Assembly: GCF_000152625.1 (NCBI RefSeq) | Contig: NZ_CH724156.1 | Span: 1,310,966 to 1,374,965, forward strand | Source: Roseovarius nubinhibens ISM | GTDB taxonomy: Bacteria > Pseudomonadota > Alphaproteobacteria > Rhodobacterales > Rhodobacteraceae | DNA length: 64,000 nucleotides | Direction: 5' to 3' | In this document: in pieces, positions 1-9,306 of the stretch | Numbering within the stretch: position 1 is the first letter of the stretch | Layout: each line of letters begins with the position of its first letter | Made by a program: the position numbers and the translations under genes | The notes under the pieces: model-generated | The model's database searches: none | Told to the model about the DNA's origin: nothing | The model's input: the letters and a program-made list of their open reading frames with translations, nothing else

Positions 1-1157
1 GGGAAGTTGTAATGCAGCAGGAAGTTCGATTTGAACGTGCCATGCAGCGCGTCGATGAATTGCTCATCATCGCCGGTGCCGAGCGTCGTCACCACGAGAC
101 CCTGGGTCTCGCCACGGGTGAAGAGGGCCGAACCGTGGGTCCGCGGCAGCAGGCCGGTTTCCGAAACGATCGGGCGCACGGTGGTCGTGTCACGACCGTC
201 GATCCGCTTGCCACCCTTGACCACGTCGCCGCGCAGGATGCTGGCTTCGAGTTTCTTGAGGGCCGAACCGAGGTTCGCATCTTCGAGCTGCTCTTCGGTC
301 AGAGCGGCCTTGATCGCGGTCCGCGCGGCGGCAACAGCGGCGGTGCGCTCTTGCTTGTCGGTGATCGCGAAAGCGGCGCGCATCTCTTTTTCACCGGCGG
401 CTTTGACCGCGGCATAGAGATCCGAGTAATCCGGCGCCTGGAAGTCGAAGGGCTCTTTGGCGGCGACTTCGGCCAGGTCGATGATCAGATCGACGACCGG
501 CTTGAGCTGCTCATGGGCGAAGGTCACGGCGCCGAGCATTTCCTCTTCGGTGAGCTCATAGGCCTCGGATTCGACCATCATCACCGCGTCACGGGTGCCC
601 GCGACAACCAGATCAAGACGCTGATCGGGGTTGCTGCGCAGCTCGTGCATGTCGTCCACGGTCGGGTTCAGGATGTATTCGCCATCCTCGTAACCGACGC
701 GGCAACCGGCGATCGGACCCATGAAGGGCGCGCCCGAGATGGTCAGCGCGGCAGAGGCGGCGATCATCGCAACGATGTCGGGATCGTTGACGAGATCGTG
801 GCTCAGCACGGTGCACATCACCAGAACTTCGTTTTTGAACCCATCCACAAAGAGCGGACGAATCGGGCGGTCGATCAGACGCGCGGTCAGCGTTTCCTTT
901 TCGGTGGGACGCGCTTCGCGTTTGAAGAAGCCACCGGGCACCTTGCCCGCGGCATAGTATTTCTCTTGGTAGTGAACCGTCAGCGGGAAGAAGTCCTGAC
1001 CCGGCTTCGGCTCTTTGGCGAAGGTCACGTTTGCCATGACGCTGGTTTCGCCCAGCGTGGCAATGACCGAACCGTCAGCCTGACGGGCAACCTTGCCCGT
1101 TTCCAGTGTCAGCGTTTCTTCGCCCCACTGGATGGATTTTTTCACTTCGTTGAACAT
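1..1157 (-). CDS. pnp: Polyribonucleotide nucleotidyltransferase (PNPase), N-terminal part; cut by the window edge
   Basis: Phosphorolytic 3'-5' exoribonuclease of the RNA degradosome, in the cytoplasm. About 385 N-terminal residues are present, starting [12 protein letters not shown]. The first RNase PH domain is seen in the run [17 protein letters not shown] followed by [10 protein letters not shown] at roughly residues 70-105. The helical linker follows, then the start of the second RNase PH domain ([13 protein letters not shown], then [16 protein letters not shown]). The catalytic second half and the KH/S1 domains lie outside the window. The start at 1157 has an AGGA about 11 nt upstream. 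In most proteobacteria rpsO directly precedes pnp; here an EamA transporter gene sits between them. Identification is certain; only the extent is limited. Confidence 0.97.
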   Translation of the reverse strand, partial: MFNEVKKSIQWGEETLTLETGKVARQADGSVIATLGETSVMANVTFAKEPKPGQDFFPLTVHYQEKYYAAGKVPGGFFKREARPTEKETLTARLIDRPIRPLFVDGFKNEVLVMCTVLSHDLVNDPDIVAMIAASAALTISGAPFMGPIAGCRVGYEDGEYILNPTVDDMHELRSNPDQRLDLVVAGTRDAVMMVESEAYELTEEEMLGAVTFAHEQLKPVVDLIIDLAEVAAKEPFDFQAPDYSDLYAAVKAAGEKEMRAAFAITDKQERTAAVAAARTAIKAALTEEQLEDANLGSALKKLEASILRGDVVKGGKRIDGRDTTTVRPIVSETGLLPRTHGSALFTRGETQGLVVTTLGTGDDEQFIDALHGTFKSNFLLHYNF

Positions 1158-1384
1158 CTATCGTATCCTGTCTGGAGGCGCTCCGGGCCCCTGCCCGGTC
1201 CTCCGTTTCAATGGCGGCCCCATTGCCGCCGACCTCAATCATTCCCATGCGCCCGAGGTCAGAGGCGTCACGTCTCAGATGGCCGTGGCCTTACAGGAAA
1301 TTTGCCCTGTTGGAAAGCAATGATGTGGATAAGCCCAATCTGCGCGGCGCTTGGCGCATTCGGGCGATGGGGGCGCGTGGGCGG

Positions 1385-2248
1385 TCAGGCGGTGGCGCGC
1401 AGCCGCACCGCGAAGAGCGAGCCCAGCCCCGAGGCGAGGATGATCGCGAGCCCGGTGAAGGAGAGCGTATCGGGCCAATCGCCAAAGACCAGCACGCCGA
1501 GGGCGGTGGCGGTGATGAGCTGTGAGTAGATCAGCGGCGCGACGATGGTGGCGCTCACCTTGCGGCTCACCAGCACGAGGATGTAATTGCCAAGCGCCGA
1601 GCCGACCGCGCTCATCAGGATGAGGCCCGAGAGCGCCGGGGTGAAGCTGGGCCATGGCACGGTGGCCACCACGGGCGAGAGCAGAAGCGCGCCGAGGACC
1701 AGCTGTGACAGCAGCAGAAAGCGCGGCCGGTAGTCGCCCGCGATGGCGCGGGTCATCGTCAGGTAGGAGCCGTAGCAACAGCCCGCCAGCAGCGCAAAGC
1801 CGAGACCCGGCGTCGCGCCAAAGCCCGGCTTGACCACCAGCATCACGCCGAAAAAGCCGAAGAAGAGCAGGATCGTGCGCATCCGCGAGATGGTCTCGCC
1901 CAGAAACAGCACCGCCAGCCCGTAGGAAATGATCGGTCCGATGAAGAAGGCGCCAAAGACATTGGCGATGGGTTCGGTCCGCAGCGCCGTCAGGATCGAA
2001 CAGATGCCACCGACGATGAAGATCGACCGCAAGACGACGCGCCAATGGAGGAGAAACCGCAGCTCGTGCCGTTGCAGCCCGCTGAACGGCAGGATCAGCG
2101 CCGCCCCCAGCGCAAAGCGCGACCAGGCGACAAAGAACGGGTTTTCACCGCCCTGGGTCAGCAATTTGCCCGCAGTGTCCCCGGTGACGACAAAGCTCGT
2201 GGCGACAAAGACGAGGGCAGCGACCGAGAAAAGCGCGGCGAGGGGCAT
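1385..2248 (-). CDS. EamA/DMT-family inner-membrane transporter
   Basis: A 287-aa, strongly hydrophobic protein with about ten predicted membrane spans in two repeats, the usual size and layout of drug/metabolite transporter (EamA) proteins. The run PIANVFGAFFIGPIISYGLA with the following LFLGETIS is the typical end of the first EamA repeat, and VAPLIYSQLITATALGVLVFG is its counterpart in the second. The substrate cannot be inferred; members export amino acids, metabolites or drugs. It lies between rpsO and pnp on the same strand, behind its own intergenic space and an rpsO hairpin. No strong Shine-Dalgarno is visible before the ATG at 2248. Confidence 0.85.
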   Translation of the reverse strand: MPLAALFSVAALVFVATSFVVTGDTAGKLLTQGGENPFFVAWSRFALGAALILPFSGLQRHELRFLLHWRVVLRSIFIVGGICSILTALRTEPIANVFGAFFIGPIISYGLAVLFLGETISRMRTILLFFGFFGVMLVVKPGFGATPGLGFALLAGCCYGSYLTMTRAIAGDYRPRFLLLSQLVLGALLLSPVVATVPWPSFTPALSGLILMSAVGSALGNYILVLVSRKVSATIVAPLIYSQLITATALGVLVFGDWPDTLSFTGLAIILASGLGSLFAVRLRATA

Positions 2249-2324
2249 GGCAATGGTCCGTAAATACTATGGCCCCGGGCTTAGACCCTGCCCCGGGGCT
2301 TGGCAATGCGGATCGCCGAAATGC

Positions 2325-2353
2325 GAAACGCCCGCTGCAAGAGCGGGCGTTTC
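2325..2353 (-). terminator. Hairpin terminator after rpsO
   Basis: A 12-bp perfect stem (2325-2336 with 2342-2353) and 5-nt loop begin about 25 nt beyond the rpsO stop. The downstream U-run on the minus strand is poor, so termination may be partial and allow read-through into the EamA gene and pnp. Confidence 0.6.
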
Positions 2354-2377
2354 TCAGGTCCGGTGGGACCGGAATTC

Positions 2378-2647
2378 TTAGCGGCGGATGCCGAGGCGTT
2401 GGATCAGGTCGCGGTAGCGGCCTTCGTCCTTGCCCTTGAGATAGTCCAGCAGCTTGCGGCGCTGGGCGACCATTTTCAGAAGACCGCGACGACCGTGGTT
2501 GTCTTTTTTGTGGGTCTTGAAATGCTCGGTCAGGGTGGTGATCCGCGAGGTCAGGATGGCAACCTGGACTTCGGGCGAACCGGTGTCGCCGTCCTTGGTT
2601 GCGAATTCTTTCATCACGCGGGCTTTTTCTTCAACAGTGATCGACAT
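2378..2647 (-). CDS. rpsO: 30S ribosomal protein S15
   Basis: An 89-aa protein of exactly the family length. It contains the S15 signature [15 protein letters not shown] and the run [19 protein letters not shown], and ends LIQRLGIRR. It is a primary binder of the central domain of 16S rRNA and also bridges to the large subunit. A good Shine-Dalgarno (GGAGA) lies just before the ATG. It is upstream of, but separated from, pnp. In other bacteria S15 represses its own translation through a leader structure; no such structure was resolved here. Confidence 0.98.
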   Translation of the reverse strand: MSITVEEKARVMKEFATKDGDTGSPEVQVAILTSRITTLTEHFKTHKKDNHGRRGLLKMVAQRRKLLDYLKGKDEGRYRDLIQRLGIRR

Positions 2648-2838
2648 CGGGGTCTCCTTTCAGAGTTGGATGTGAAGGGCACAAGCCGGGATGTCGTCCA
2701 GCAGGGTCCTATGGGAGACTCACCGGCGGACCGGAGAGATGGGCGCGTATAGGCCGATTGGCGTAGAAAGAAAAGGGATTTCTTGGGGCTGCCGCGCCGG
2801 TTGCGCCCCCCTGTCGCGCCCCCGCCCTGCCCGCCCGG

Positions 2839-3912
2839 TCAGGCGGCGGGCGGCGTCATCAGCGCGGTGAGCGTGCTCTGCCCGACGAGGCGCAGATGCG
2901 ACGGGTCGAGCAGCGGCGCGTTATGGACGAGGGCGATCCGTTCGCCATTGAGGGTGATATGCTGGGTGGAGGCGTCTTTTTCGTCCGGCTCGATGGTCAG
3001 ATCAGGCTCTGTTCCGGCCTGATCGTCGTAAACCACCATGAGCGTGTCTTCGTCTGCGGAGAAGTCGAGGATCTCGGCCTGATGCGCGGCGCTGAGCCAA
3101 TCGCCAAGCACGATCCGGTCGGCCCCGGTGCCGGCGGTGACGGTATCGCCCTGCCCGGTCAGGATAAGATCATCGCCGCCGCCGCCATTGAGATAGTCGC
3201 CATCGGGGGTCTGGCCCTCTTCGGGCTCCAACCCGGAAATCGTGTCATTGCCCCAGCCGCCAAACAGGCTGTCCTGCCCGGCACCGCCCGACAGGATGTC
3301 ATCGCCCAGCCCGCCGGAGAGCGCATCATCGCCCGCCCCGCCCGAGAGCGTGTCACCGCCCGCGCCGCCATGGAGGCTGTCATCGCCCTCGCCGCCGTCG
3401 AGATAGTCGTCATCGCCATGGCCCATGAGCAGGTCACTGCCCGCGCCGCCCGCGAGGCTGTCTGCCCCGCGCCCGCCGTCGAGCCGATCGTCACCGTCGT
3501 CGCCGGCGAGCGTGTCCGCGCCATTGGCGCCGATGAGCGTGTCGGCCTCTGCCGCGCCGGTGAGATGGTCATTGCCGTCGCCACCATGGCTCGCGTCGCG
3601 CAGATCGCTGCCAGGCAGGCTATCATCCCCGTCGCCGCCCGCCGTGATGCGTTCGCCGGGGGGCGGGGCGTCGGTGATGTCAGAAACAGTCTCTATTTCA
3701 GGGGAATTGGCATTTATTTCTTGAGGTGCGGCAGCACTCTCATTCCGAAGCTCGGCCTCCTCCTCGGCGGCATTCGCGGCCTCTTCGGTGTCGAGATCCT
3801 CGTCGGGTCTCTCCTCCTCATAGACGAGATCCTCGTCCTCTTGTTCGGTGATGGTCAAAACGGCGGTGGCCCCAATGGCCATCGCGCCCAGCAAACCCGC
3901 CAACATCAACAT
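2839..3912 (-). CDS. Membrane-anchored RTX (hemolysin-type calcium-binding repeat) protein
   Basis: A 357-aa, very acidic protein. Residues 1-20 form a single hydrophobic segment ([18 protein letters not shown]), probably a membrane anchor or uncleaved signal. An acidic linker rich in E and D follows (about 23-85). Residues about 90-235 hold roughly a dozen glycine/aspartate nonapeptides of the GGxGxDxLx type, expected to fold as a calcium-binding parallel beta-roll. The last 120 residues are less repetitive and resemble the capping region of RTX proteins. RTX proteins usually leave by type I secretion; no transporter genes are nearby, and an N-terminal hydrophobic segment argues against that route. 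Function is unknown; adhesin or envelope calcium binder are possible. It sits within a ribosome-maturation gene run. Confidence 0.8.
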   Translation of the reverse strand: MLMLAGLLGAMAIGATAVLTITEQEDEDLVYEEERPDEDLDTEEAANAAEEEAELRNESAAAPQEINANSPEIETVSDITDAPPPGERITAGGDGDDSLPGSDLRDASHGGDGNDHLTGAAEADTLIGANGADTLAGDDGDDRLDGGRGADSLAGGAGSDLLMGHGDDDYLDGGEGDDSLHGGAGGDTLSGGAGDDALSGGLGDDILSGGAGQDSLFGGWGNDTISGLEPEEGQTPDGDYLNGGGGDDLILTGQGDTVTAGTGADRIVLGDWLSAAHQAEILDFSADEDTLMVVYDDQAGTEPDLTIEPDEKDASTQHITLNGERIALVHNAPLLDPSHLRLVGQSTLTALMTPPAA

Positions 3913-3923
3913 TGCGCACTATC

Positions 3924-3961
3924 CCCAAAAACCCACTGGCCCAAAAACCCACTGGCCCAAA
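3924..3961. repeat. 16-bp tandem direct repeat upstream of the RTX gene
   Basis: Two perfect copies of CCCAAAAACCCACTGG (3924-3939 and 3940-3955) and the first six bases of a third copy. They lie 12-49 nt upstream of the RTX gene start, where ribosome binding and promoter elements would be expected. Confidence 0.85.
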
Positions 3962-4028
3962 GAGCCATTACCCCGTGGGGATTGGGCCACACTGCGCGCT
4001 GTCGCACAATTGCCGAGTGAACTCTTGG

Positions 4029-4571
4029 TTAACCTGCGAGGGTGGCGAGCTGCGCCATCTCGTCCGGGCCCCAGATCCGGGGCTGTTCGGCATAGCCGAT
4101 GTAGAGCGGGTGTTTCGGGTGGCCCGCCTTGGTCAGGCCCAGATGATGCACCGCGCCGCCCGCCTCGGACAAAAGCCGCGCCACAGAAGCACCGCGCGCC
4201 AGATGGTCGCCATGGCTGCCCCAGGCGGCGATGACCTGATCCGCCCAAGGCAGGCTGTCGCGGATCGCGACATCGTTTTCGGCCCCCACCGGATCCATGG
4301 CGGCGCGCATGGCACGGGGGTCAGTGTCGCGCCAGGCAAAGATATTTGTGACCCTAAAGCTGCCAAATCCAAGCGTGCGCGCCCGCCGTTCGCAGCGTTC
4401 GACGGTGGGATCGTTCTGCACCTCGGTCGCGGTCGAGGGGTTGAGCATGATGAAGAGCGCCCGCCGCCCCGTTGCATCCCATTCGCGGGTCAGCATGTAG
4501 CGGTAGCGTTCGCAATCGGAATAGATGGCGGTCGAGGGCGCGTCGCCCTTTTGATGGCTGCGGGTGATCAT
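4029..4571 (-). CDS. DUF1643 domain protein
   Basis: A 180-aa soluble protein. The run FIMLNPSTATEVQNDPTVER at about residues 40-59, followed by GFGSFRVTNIFAWRDTDP, is the hallmark of the DUF1643 family, and the length covers the whole domain. Members are small cytoplasmic proteins of unknown biochemical function. The gene follows truB by about 40 nt on the same strand, so co-transcription is likely. No catalytic residues are assigned for the family and I assign none. Confidence 0.85.
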   Translation of the reverse strand: MITRSHQKGDAPSTAIYSDCERYRYMLTREWDATGRRALFIMLNPSTATEVQNDPTVERCERRARTLGFGSFRVTNIFAWRDTDPRAMRAAMDPVGAENDVAIRDSLPWADQVIAAWGSHGDHLARGASVARLLSEAGGAVHHLGLTKAGHPKHPLYIGYAEQPRIWGPDEMAQLATLAG

Positions 4572-4610
4572 GCGCCATTTCTGCCGAAGCGGAGGGTCAG
4601 GCGCAAGGGA

Positions 4611-5519
4611 TCAGCCGACAAAGACGCGACTTGGGTGCAGCTCGCCCGCCTTGTAGACGCCCACGGCGACGGCGCGCCCCTCATGCGAGGCCCAGCATTC
4701 ATCGCCATATTCCACGTCATTCGCGGCCATCACCATGCCGGGATTGCCATTGCGCAGACGCGCGGCGCCTTCGGCGGTGGCGCGCAGTTCGGGCAGATCG
4801 TCGAGGCCGATTTCAAGCGGCAGAAGATGCGCGTCGAGCGCCGGGTCCTTGGCGAGGCGGTCGACCTCGTCGAGGCTGATGCCCTGCGCGACGTCGAAGG
4901 GGCCGGACCAGGTGCGCCGCAGCCAGGACACATGGCCGTAGCAGCCCAGCGCCGCGCCAAGATCGCGGGCGATGGAGCGCACATAGCCGCCCTTGCCGCA
5001 GACCATCTCAAGCTCGACATGATCGGCATCGGGACGGTCCACGAGGGTCAGCTCTTCGACCCAGAGGGGGCGCGCGGCGATTTCCACGTCCTCGCCATCG
5101 CGGGCGAGCTTGTAGGCGCGCTGACCGTCGATCTTGACCGCCGAGAACTTGGGCGGGACCTGCATGATGTCGCCAACAAAGGGCATGAGCGCCTCTTTGA
5201 TCGCCGCATCATCGGGGCGGGCGTCGCTTTCGGCGATGATCTCGCCCTCGGCATCATCGGTGTTGGTGGCCTGCCCGAGACGCACGACAAAGCGGTAGGC
5301 CTTGAGCGCGTCGGTGATATAGGGAACGGTCTTGGTTGCCTCGCCCAGCGCCACGGCGAGCACGCCGGTCGCCTCGGGGTCGAGCGTGCCGGCATGGCCC
5401 GCCTTGGAGGCCGCGAGCGCCCAGCGCACCTTGTTGACCACGGCGGTCGAGGTGATGCCGGCGGGTTTGTCCACCACCAGCCAGCCGGAGATGTCGCGCC
5501 CCTTGCGTTTGCGTCCCAT
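4611..5519 (-). CDS. truB: tRNA pseudouridine(55) synthase
   Basis: A 302-aa enzyme that converts U55 in the T-loop of tRNAs to pseudouridine. The catalytic motif [14 protein letters not shown] is present with Asp47 as the expected nucleophile, preceded by the N-terminal [21 protein letters not shown] and [12 protein letters not shown] are further TruB-family blocks. It lies downstream of rbfA and the exported glycosidase gene on the same strand; rbfA-truB-rpsO-pnp is a classical order, here broken by inserted genes. The start MGRKRKG at 5519 matches the family. Confidence 0.97.
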   Translation of the reverse strand: MGRKRKGRDISGWLVVDKPAGITSTAVVNKVRWALAASKAGHAGTLDPEATGVLAVALGEATKTVPYITDALKAYRFVVRLGQATNTDDAEGEIIAESDARPDDAAIKEALMPFVGDIMQVPPKFSAVKIDGQRAYKLARDGEDVEIAARPLWVEELTLVDRPDADHVELEMVCGKGGYVRSIARDLGAALGCYGHVSWLRRTWSGPFDVAQGISLDEVDRLAKDPALDAHLLPLEIGLDDLPELRATAEGAARLRNGNPGMVMAANDVEYGDECWASHEGRAVAVGVYKAGELHPSRVFVG

Positions 5520-5626
5520 ATGCGTGCCTCTATCGCTGTGATCAGGCTGCGGGGGCTAGCCCAGCCAGCGCGGCCTGTCAATCAATGGGCTTGGGCCGGT
5601 TTGGCCTGCCCCGGTTCTGCCCTGGC

Positions 5627-6379
5627 CTAGTCTGTCGCGTCTTCGACCACGCCGACGATCGGCCCCATGGGAAAGCCGCGATCATGGCGACCGGAGCCCG
5701 GCGCATAGAGCCGCGACACCTTGCCGTCGAAATAGAGCGCATTGGGCAGCTTGAGCGTATCGCGAAACAGCGTGCCAAAGGTGTAGAAATTCACCCGCTC
5801 GTCCGAGATGGCGAGCACCACGCGCTGCCCGTCGGCGGAGGTGCCGACGCCGTTGCGGACATGCACGCTGTCGCTGTCGGGCAGAAAGCGCGGATGCAGC
5901 GCCCCGTCGATCACCAGCATCGGCCCCGATTGCGTGGCATAGCGGCAGTCCGGCGCGGCGGCCTCGAAGGCGAGGCTTTCGATCACATCGGCGCGGCCGT
6001 CGCGGATGCAGAACACGCCATTGGGCAGGAGACCGAAATTGCCGGGGCCCTTGGAGGTGATCAGCCGCATCGCCTGCTGGCCCTCTTCGACATAGAGGCC
6101 GACGGGGCCGAGGTCATTGTGATACATGCCCGCGTTCATCGCCACGCCGAGCCGCTCGCCCCGGTCGCGCAGCATCTGATCGACGCGCGGGAAACTGCCC
6201 AGAACCTCGCCCTCGGGGGTGCTGTGGAAGAGGCGAATCACCTCTGTGCCGGCGTCGATCTCGCAGATGGTGAACTCCGCCCCCTCATGGGTCAGGGCGC
6301 GGCAGTCGGCCGCCTGGGCAGAGGCGGGCCAGAGCGCCGCCACGAGGGCGGCCGTGACGAGGGCTCTAGTCCTCGACAT
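5627..6379 (-). CDS. Exported phosphodiester glycosidase family protein (DUF2233)
   Basis: A 250-aa protein read from ATG 6379, which gives a clean signal peptide ([19 protein letters not shown], cleavage near SAQA). A start at 6421 is possible in frame but would place 14 residues before the signal sequence and overlap rbfA by 56 nt. [20 protein letters not shown] and [15 protein letters not shown] are typical of the NAGPA-like/DUF2233 domain, found in enzymes that cleave sugar phosphodiesters. Substrate is unknown. The chosen start overlaps the rbfA stop by 14 nt, implying translational coupling. Confidence 0.82.
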   Translation of the reverse strand: MSRTRALVTAALVAALWPASAQAADCRALTHEGAEFTICEIDAGTEVIRLFHSTPEGEVLGSFPRVDQMLRDRGERLGVAMNAGMYHNDLGPVGLYVEEGQQAMRLITSKGPGNFGLLPNGVFCIRDGRADVIESLAFEAAAPDCRYATQSGPMLVIDGALHPRFLPDSDSVHVRNGVGTSADGQRVVLAISDERVNFYTFGTLFRDTLKLPNALYFDGKVSRLYAPGSGRHDRGFPMGPIVGVVEDATD

Positions 6380-6761
6380 CTCGGCGCACGTCGTCCTGAT
6401 CAAAGAGGCGGCGGGTTTCATCCATCTGATCGAAGGTCTGATCGAGGCGAAAGCGCAGCTCGGGCGCGTATTTCAGCCCCAGCTTGCGGCCAATGATCCG
6501 GCGCAATTCGCTTTGATTGCGGGCCAGAAGGCCGACGATCACGTCCTGACCCTTGCCGCCGAGGGGCAGCACATAGGCGGTGGCGATCTTGAGATCGGGC
6601 GATGTGCGCACCTCGCCGACTGTCACCGACATGCGGTTCAGTTCGGGATCGTGGATGTCGCCACGCATCAGCACCTCGGACAATGTCCGGCGGATCAATT
6701 CGCCGACGCGCAGCTGACGCTGCGACGGGCCGGGACCATCATGAAACTTGTTCTTAGCCAT
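6366..6761 (-). CDS. rbfA: 30S ribosome-binding factor RbfA
   Basis: A 131-aa KH-fold factor needed for late 16S rRNA 5'-end maturation and cold adaptation. [17 protein letters not shown] followed by [20 protein letters not shown] and [10 protein letters not shown] is the RbfA pattern, and [19 protein letters not shown] closes the domain. I prefer the start MAKNK at 6761; an ATG at 6770 adds three residues. It is divergent from dapB across a gap of about 85 nt and is the first gene of the minus-strand rbfA-glycosidase-truB run. Confidence 0.95.
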   Translation of the reverse strand: MAKNKFHDGPGPSQRQLRVGELIRRTLSEVLMRGDIHDPELNRMSVTVGEVRTSPDLKIATAYVLPLGGKGQDVIVGLLARNQSELRRIIGRKLGLKYAPELRFRLDQTFDQMDETRRLFDQDDVRRDVED

Positions 6762-6847
6762 AGGCCTCATCTAAGCCGTTCGCGCCCCTTTGCCAAGGCG
6801 GCACGGCGGCGCTATGCAGGGGCCATCGCTTTGAAGGAGGGCGCAGG

Positions 6848-7660
6848 ATGACGGATTTGCCAGGGATCGTGGTGACAGGCGTGTCGGGCCGCATGGGCCA
6901 GATGCTCGTCAAGACCATCCGGGAGAGCGGGCGCGCCCGGCTCTGCGGGGCGCTGGAACGGCCGGGCCATGACTGGGTGGGCCAGGATCTTGGCCGTGCC
7001 ATGGGCGGCGCTGAAAGCGGCGTCATCGTGAGCGACGATGCGCTCGAAGTGCTGGCCACCTGTGACGCGGTGATCGATTTCACCGCCCCCGCCGCCACGG
7101 TCGAGTTTGCCGCGCTGGCCGCGCAGGCGCGGATCGTGCATGTGATCGGCACCACCGGCATGACCGAAGAGGACATCGCCAAGGTGGATGCCGCCGCCCA
7201 TCACGCCACCATCGTGCGCGCCGGCAACATGAGCCTCGGGGTCAACCTGCTGGTACAGCTCACCCGCAAGGTGGCCGCCGCGCTCGACGAGGATTTCGAC
7301 ATCGAGGTGATCGAAGCCCATCACAACCAGAAGGTCGATGCGCCCTCGGGCACGGCCTTGATGCTCGGTCAGGCCGCCGCCGAAGGCCGGGGCGTGTCGC
7401 TCGAGGATGTGTCGGACCGGGGCCGCGATGGCATCACCGGGGCGCGCAAGCGGGGCGATATCGGGTTCACCGCCATTCGCGGCGGCGACATCGTGGGCGA
7501 GCATGATGTGCTCTTTGCCGCAGCGGGCGAGCGGATCGTGCTGCGTCATATGGCGACGGATCGCGCGATCTTTGCCCGTGGCGCGGTCAAGGCCGCGCTC
7601 TGGGGGGTCGGGCGCGGGCCGGGGCATTTCGACATGATGGATGTGCTTGGGCTGAAATAG
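6848..7660 (+). CDS. dapB: 4-hydroxy-tetrahydrodipicolinate reductase
   Basis: A 270-aa enzyme that reduces HTPA to tetrahydrodipicolinate with NAD(P)H on the lysine/diaminopimelate pathway. The N-terminal Rossmann motif [10 protein letters not shown] (about residues 11-20) binds the cofactor. The substrate signature [16 protein letters not shown], with the catalytic His and Lys, is complete. GAGG-type spacing is replaced by a strong AAGGAGGG just before the ATG at 6848. It stands alone on the plus strand and converges on the DUF1674 gene. Confidence 0.97.
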   Translation: MTDLPGIVVTGVSGRMGQMLVKTIRESGRARLCGALERPGHDWVGQDLGRAMGGAESGVIVSDDALEVLATCDAVIDFTAPAATVEFAALAAQARIVHVIGTTGMTEEDIAKVDAAAHHATIVRAGNMSLGVNLLVQLTRKVAAALDEDFDIEVIEAHHNQKVDAPSGTALMLGQAAAEGRGVSLEDVSDRGRDGITGARKRGDIGFTAIRGGDIVGEHDVLFAAAGERIVLRHMATDRAIFARGAVKAALWGVGRGPGHFDMMDVLGLK

Positions 7661-7696
7661 GGTCTGTTTTTGATCCCTTAACAGCGGCCGTCGCGG

Positions 7697-7891
7697 TCAG
7701 AAATCGACCGCGATGCCCTTTTTCTCCCAATCGCCATAGCGCACCGGTTCGGGACCTTTGCGACCGCCAAGCTCTTTGGGCAGCGGCGCCTCGGCCTCGG
7801 CCAGACGGCGGCGTTCCTCGGCCTCGGCCAGCGCGCGCTGGGCGGCGGGGGGCAAATCCTTGCGGTCCGTGGGCTGGCTGTCGTCGCTCAT
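7697..7891 (-). CDS. DUF1674 / SDHAF4-like succinate dehydrogenase assembly factor
   Basis: A 64-aa protein starting MSDDSQPTDRK at 7891. Its C-terminal RYGDWEKKGIAVDF is the defining DUF1674 motif, shared with eukaryotic SDHAF4, which binds flavinated SDHA and protects it before complex II assembly. The middle is a charged helix rich in Ala and Glu. The SDH operon is not in the window. A longer open frame exists upstream but has no family support. Confidence 0.88.
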   Translation of the reverse strand: MSDDSQPTDRKDLPPAAQRALAEAEERRRLAEAEAPLPKELGGRKGPEPVRYGDWEKKGIAVDF

Positions 7892-7957
7892 CTTATGCTT
7901 CCTTTGGCCTTGTGTGCTTGATATAGGCCAGACTTCCGCAAGAGCCAAGGAGCGCCC

Positions 7958-9232
7958 ATGTCCAGACCTGCCCCCTCTCCCCGGCACAGTGCCGTGTGGA
8001 TGCTCGACAAGATCACCGGCGAAGGCCGGATGTTGCAGGATCTTCTGGCGGCGGGTGCGGTGGATCGGCTCGACCCGGCGGACCGGGCGCGGGCGCAGCG
8101 GCTCACCACCCAGACCCTGCGGGCCATGGAACGGGCGGATCGGCTCATTTCCCGGCATGTGAAGAAGAAACCGCCGCTGACCATCCGCAATATCCTGCGG
8201 CTGGCGACGGTCGAGCTCGCCTATGGCGGCGATGCGCATGGTGTGGTGGGCGAGGCGGTGACGCTCGCCGGTGAAGGCCAGCGGTCGCAGAATTACAAGG
8301 GTCTCGTCAACGCGGTGCTGCGCAAGATCGCCGAAGAGGCGCCGCGCTCGTGGAACGATCTGCGGGTGCCGCGCCTGCCCGGTTGGCTGCGCGGGCCGCT
8401 GCTCGACGCCTATGGGCCGGGGGCGGTCAACGGGATGGAGGCGGCGCATTTCGCGGGCGCGCCGCTCGATTTGACGGCCAAGACGGATGCGGCGGCGCTG
8501 GCCGAGGCCACGGGCGGCACGCTCTTGCCCAGCGGCTCGGTCCGGCTGACCGATCCGGGGCAGGTCTCGGCCCTGCCCGGCTATGCCGAGGGCGCGTTCT
8601 GGGTGCAGGATGCCGCCGCCGCGATGCCGGTGCGCATATTAGACCCTAAACCGGGCGAAAACGTGCTCGACCTCTGTGCCGCCCCGGGCGGCAAGACCCT
8701 GCAAATCGCGGCCAGCGGCGCCAGCGCCACCGCGCTCGACCTGTCGGCGCAGCGGATGCAGCGGGTGCAGGAAAACCTCGAGCGCACCGGGCTTGCGGCG
8801 AGTTGCGAGACCGGCGATGCGCTGCGTCACACGGGCGGGCCTTATGATGCGATCCTGCTTGATGCGCCGTGTTCGGCCACCGGCACGCTGCGCCGTCACC
8901 CCGACCTGCCCTTTGCCAAGGATGGCTCGGACATCGGGCGGCTCATCACGTTGCAGGGCGAGATGCTCGACCATGCGCTGAGCCTTCTGAAACCCGGTGG
9001 GCGGCTGATGTTCTGCACCTGCTCGCTCTTGCCGGACGAGGGCGAATGCCATGTCGAAGAGGCGCTTTTGCGCCACGAAGGCCTGGTGGTGGACCGCGAG
9101 GCGCTCGCCCAGCCCGGCATCGACCCGGCCTGGATCACCGAAGAGGGCGGGCTGCGGCTGCGGCCCGATTATTGGGCAGATCAAGGCGGCATGGACGGGT
9201 TTTACATGGCGCTGTTGCGCAAACCCGGCTGA
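7958..9232 (+). CDS. rsmB: RsmB/NOP-type 16S rRNA (cytosine-5)-methyltransferase
   Basis: A 424-aa SAM-dependent RNA m5C methyltransferase. The N-terminal ~140 residues resemble the NusB-like RNA-binding domain of RsmB (RNILRLATVELAYG). The catalytic domain has motif I (LDLCAAPGGKTLQIAA), motif IV (LDAPCSATGTLRRHPD) with one cysteine, and motif VI (FCTCSLLPDEGECH) with the nucleophilic cysteine of the TCS triad. The family target in E. coli is C967 of 16S rRNA. The gene is divergent from the DUF1674 gene with a 66-nt spacer. Confidence 0.93.
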   Translation: MSRPAPSPRHSAVWMLDKITGEGRMLQDLLAAGAVDRLDPADRARAQRLTTQTLRAMERADRLISRHVKKKPPLTIRNILRLATVELAYGGDAHGVVGEAVTLAGEGQRSQNYKGLVNAVLRKIAEEAPRSWNDLRVPRLPGWLRGPLLDAYGPGAVNGMEAAHFAGAPLDLTAKTDAAALAEATGGTLLPSGSVRLTDPGQVSALPGYAEGAFWVQDAAAAMPVRILDPKPGENVLDLCAAPGGKTLQIAASGASATALDLSAQRMQRVQENLERTGLAASCETGDALRHTGGPYDAILLDAPCSATGTLRRHPDLPFAKDGSDIGRLITLQGEMLDHALSLLKPGGRLMFCTCSLLPDEGECHVEEALLRHEGLVVDREALAQPGIDPAWITEEGGLRLRPDYWADQGGMDGFYMALLRKPG

Positions 9233-9306
9233 TCCGGGCGGGGGCCATTGTAATCACCCGCGATCCGCGCAACGGTGCGGGCGATAGCTCTCTGGTCGAT
9301 TTTCAG

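Noticed and set aside
1158..1384. Possible gene between pnp and the EamA gene
   Set aside because: Open frames here are continuations of shadows of the neighbouring genes; better read as the pnp leader.
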